DNA of 15,254 nucleotides from assembly GCA_002329445.1 (NCBI GenBank), contig DCTU01000161.1:3570-18823 (forward strand), written 5' to 3'. This DNA comes from a bacterium UBP9_UBA1432 (GTDB taxonomy: Bacteria > Vulcanimicrobiota > Xenobia > Xenobiales > Xenobiaceae). This document shows, one piece after another, positions 13,758-15,254 of this stretch. The notes below the pieces were generated by a model. It saw only the letters and a list, made by a program, of their open reading frames with translations, was not told the DNA's origin and ran no database searches. Made by a program: the position numbers and the translations under genes. The stretch's first letter is position 1; every line of letters starts with the position of its first letter.

Positions 13758-14732
13758 GGAACAGGCCGTCAGGCCCAGCTTCTGGCGCACTTCGGCCATG
13801 GTCTCGCGGGCCAGTTGCCGCACCTGGCGCGCCGACTCGTGCAGGATCTCGCAAATCTGCGAAGGCCTGGCGGCGAGTTCTTCCCGGCGCTGCCGGATGG
13901 GGGCCAGGGTGTCCACCATGTCCTGCCCCAGGGTCTCCTTGAGCTCCTTGTAGCGAAGATTGCCGGCCTCGTACTGTTCCTGGAAGTGGGCTACCGTCTC
14001 GGCCGGCGAGAAGACCTTCAACAGGGTGAACAGGTTCTTCACGCCCGGGCTCATCTCGTCGGTCTTGGCACCGACATCGGTCACGGCGCGCTTGACGTGC
14101 CGCAAGATCACCTCGTCGGAATCCGACAACATGATGGCCGAGCCCTCCAGGGACTTCGACATCTTCCGCGTGGGGTCGTTGAGGGCCATGATCCTGGGAG
14201 CCGTGGTCATCCGCGGCTGGGGTTCGGGGAACGTCTCGCCGAACTGGCTGTTGAAGCGCCGGGCGAAGACCCGGGTGACCTCCAGGTGCTGCAACTGGTC
14301 TTCACCCACGGGGACCGTGTCCGCCTTGTAGAGCAGGATGTCGGCAGCCATGAGGATGGGGTAGGTGAAGAGACCCGCGTTGATGAAGTCGACCCGCTCG
14401 CTCTTCTCCTTGAACTGGGTCATCCGGTTGAGCTCGCCGATGGAGGCGCAGCAACTCAGGACCCAGGTCAGCTCGGTGTGTTCGGGGACCTGCGACTGCA
14501 CGAAGAGCCGGGACTTCTCGGGATCGATGCCACAGGCCAGCAGATCCAGGGCCGCTTCCTGGACCCGCCGCGGCATCTCGGCAGTCTCATAGGGAATCGT
14601 CAGGGCATGATAGTCGACGATGGAATACAGGCACTCGCCCTCCCCCTGCATCCGGACCCAGTTCTGGATGGCCCCGGCATAGTTGCCGATGTGGATGGCC
14701 CCGGTGGGCTGGATTCCGGAGAAGATTCTCAT
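13755..14732 (-). CDS. trpS: Tryptophanyl-tRNA synthetase
   Basis: Class I aminoacyl-tRNA synthetase of 325 aa that charges tRNA-Trp with tryptophan in the cytoplasm; essential housekeeping enzyme. The Rossmann-fold signatures are clear: MRIFSGIQPTGAIHIGNYAG contains the HIGH variant HIGN (14-17), and KMSKS is at 190-194. Other typical blocks are YSIVDYHALT, LTWVLSCCASIGELNRMTQFK, YPILMAADILLYKAD, VPVGEDQLQHLE and the helical C-terminal anticodon-binding region ending KLGLTA. The length matches bacterial TrpS (about 325-335). The start at 14732 has AGGAG about 9 bases upstream. The 87-base leader shows no T-box or obvious trp-type attenuator. It is followed by the MBL gene with coupled translation. 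Confidence 0.98.
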   Translation of the reverse strand: MRIFSGIQPTGAIHIGNYAGAIQNWVRMQGEGECLYSIVDYHALTIPYETAEMPRRVQEAALDLLACGIDPEKSRLFVQSQVPEHTELTWVLSCCASIGELNRMTQFKEKSERVDFINAGLFTYPILMAADILLYKADTVPVGEDQLQHLEVTRVFARRFNSQFGETFPEPQPRMTTAPRIMALNDPTRKMSKSLEGSAIMLSDSDEVILRHVKRAVTDVGAKTDEMSPGVKNLFTLLKVFSPAETVAHFQEQYEAGNLRYKELKETLGQDMVDTLAPIRQRREELAARPSQICEILHESARQVRQLARETMAEVRQKLGLTACS

Positions 14733-14819
14733 GGTCTTGGACTCCTGGTTCGAGATTGGAAGGCGAGGAGTTGGCCCTCGGCGCCGATCTCCCTGCCTGA
14801 GCCCCTCCCGAGTTCGGAA

Positions 14820-15254
14820 TCAGGGAACCTGGGCGGTGGCGTAGAAGCCGGACCGCCAGCGAACTCCGCCGGGTTCCAGGCTCAAGGCTCCATAGGCGTC
14901 GCGCCACAGACCCGCATGGTCGGCCTCGGGCCGGAACTCGGCTCCCAACAGGAGCAGGACTCCCTTCAGCACCGAGTAGAGAGCGTCGGTCTTGGCGTGG
15001 GTGAAGAAGAGCAGCCTCCCGGTCTGGCCCGACCGGAAGTGCCGGGCAGAATCCAGCTCCACCAGGGGGCGCACCTCTCCGTCGAGCGCTTTGATGGCGT
15101 GCCGGGCCAGTCGCAGGCTGGGACCCACCGCCAGCACCAGGGTGTCTCCATGCACGGCATAGGCCAACGAGCGATCCGCACTCTGGCGGAACCCCGCGTC
15201 CGCCGCCTGGGGCCCCACCGCCTCTTCCAGACGGTCCAACAGGGCCTGGCGCGA
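14820..15254 (-). CDS. C-terminal part of an unknown protein, start beyond the window
   Basis: At least 144 codons are open from the right edge to a TGA at 14820-14822. The segment contains DRSLAYAVHGDTLVLAVGP and ARHAIKALDG, then strand/helix alternation LLFFTHAKTDALYSVLKGVLLLLG and LWRDAYGALSLEPGGVRW, ending FYATAQVP. This vaguely resembles the substrate-like or periplasmic DUF3352 type of protein, but that is only an impression. A TTG at 15239 could in theory be a start, but the frame remains open to the edge and has no ribosome site there, so a truncated larger protein is more likely. It lies 87 bases upstream of trpS on the same strand without a visible terminator between them. Confidence 0.6.
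   Translation of the reverse strand, partial: SRQALLDRLEEAVGPQAADAGFRQSADRSLAYAVHGDTLVLAVGPSLRLARHAIKALDGEVRPLVELDSARHFRSGQTGRLLFFTHAKTDALYSVLKGVLLLLGAEFRPEADHAGLWRDAYGALSLEPGGVRWRSGFYATAQVP

Noticed and set aside
14733..14819. A T-box or attenuator in front of trpS
   Set aside because: No T-box core sequence, no strong terminator hairpin and no leader peptide with tryptophan codons were seen.

Overview
The window is bacterial DNA with high G+C (about two thirds by eye) and strongly G/C-biased third codon positions. It is densely packed: no gap between genes exceeds about 200 bases. The type IV pilin-like genes and secreted proteins with signal peptides suggest a Gram-negative-type envelope. 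The phylum cannot be fixed from this sequence. I saw no rRNA, tRNA, CRISPR array, insertion sequence or phage gene.

Left end (1-4234, minus strand): a two-gene operon. An SbcD/Mre11-type metallophosphoesterase (YhaO-like) is followed 2 bases later by a very large Rad50/SbcC-like ATPase (YhaN-like). The ATPase runs off the left edge and carries a membrane hairpin in the middle of its coiled coil. Together they should form a nuclease-ATPase complex acting on DNA ends. Divergent from them (4423-5412, plus) is a PLP-dependent threonine/serine dehydratase-type enzyme without a regulatory domain.

Centre (5411-9968): a type IV pilus or pseudopilus minor-pilin locus. Three tightly packed minus-strand genes encode PilV-like, PilW-like and large PilX/GspK-like proteins and end at a good intrinsic terminator. 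Across an AT-rich divergent promoter region, two plus-strand genes encode a small protein with a signal peptide, a disordered stalk and a C-terminal membrane anchor, and a GspH/FimT-like pilin whose start overlaps the previous stop. This is probably the tip or initiation complex of a pilus used for adhesion, motility, DNA uptake or secretion. No major pilin, motor ATPase or secretin lies in the window.

Right half: a WYL-domain transcription regulator (10155-11165, plus); a minus-strand pair of a small secreted beta-rich protein and a TauE/SafE-type permease (12302-11181); a 99-aa protein of unknown function (12505-12804, plus); and a minus-strand group made of the C-terminal part of an unknown protein, tryptophanyl-tRNA synthetase (trpS), and a metallo-beta-lactamase-fold hydrolase whose ribosome binding site overlaps the trpS stop codon.

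The most interesting region is the divergent minor-pilin locus, with its 680-residue tip-type pilin, a G8 tract inside that gene, and a sorting-tag-like partner protein. The other notable item is the membrane-tethered Rad50-like ATPase. Several starts were reset using ribosome binding sites, including GTG at 10155, GTG at 13743 and TTG at 11942.
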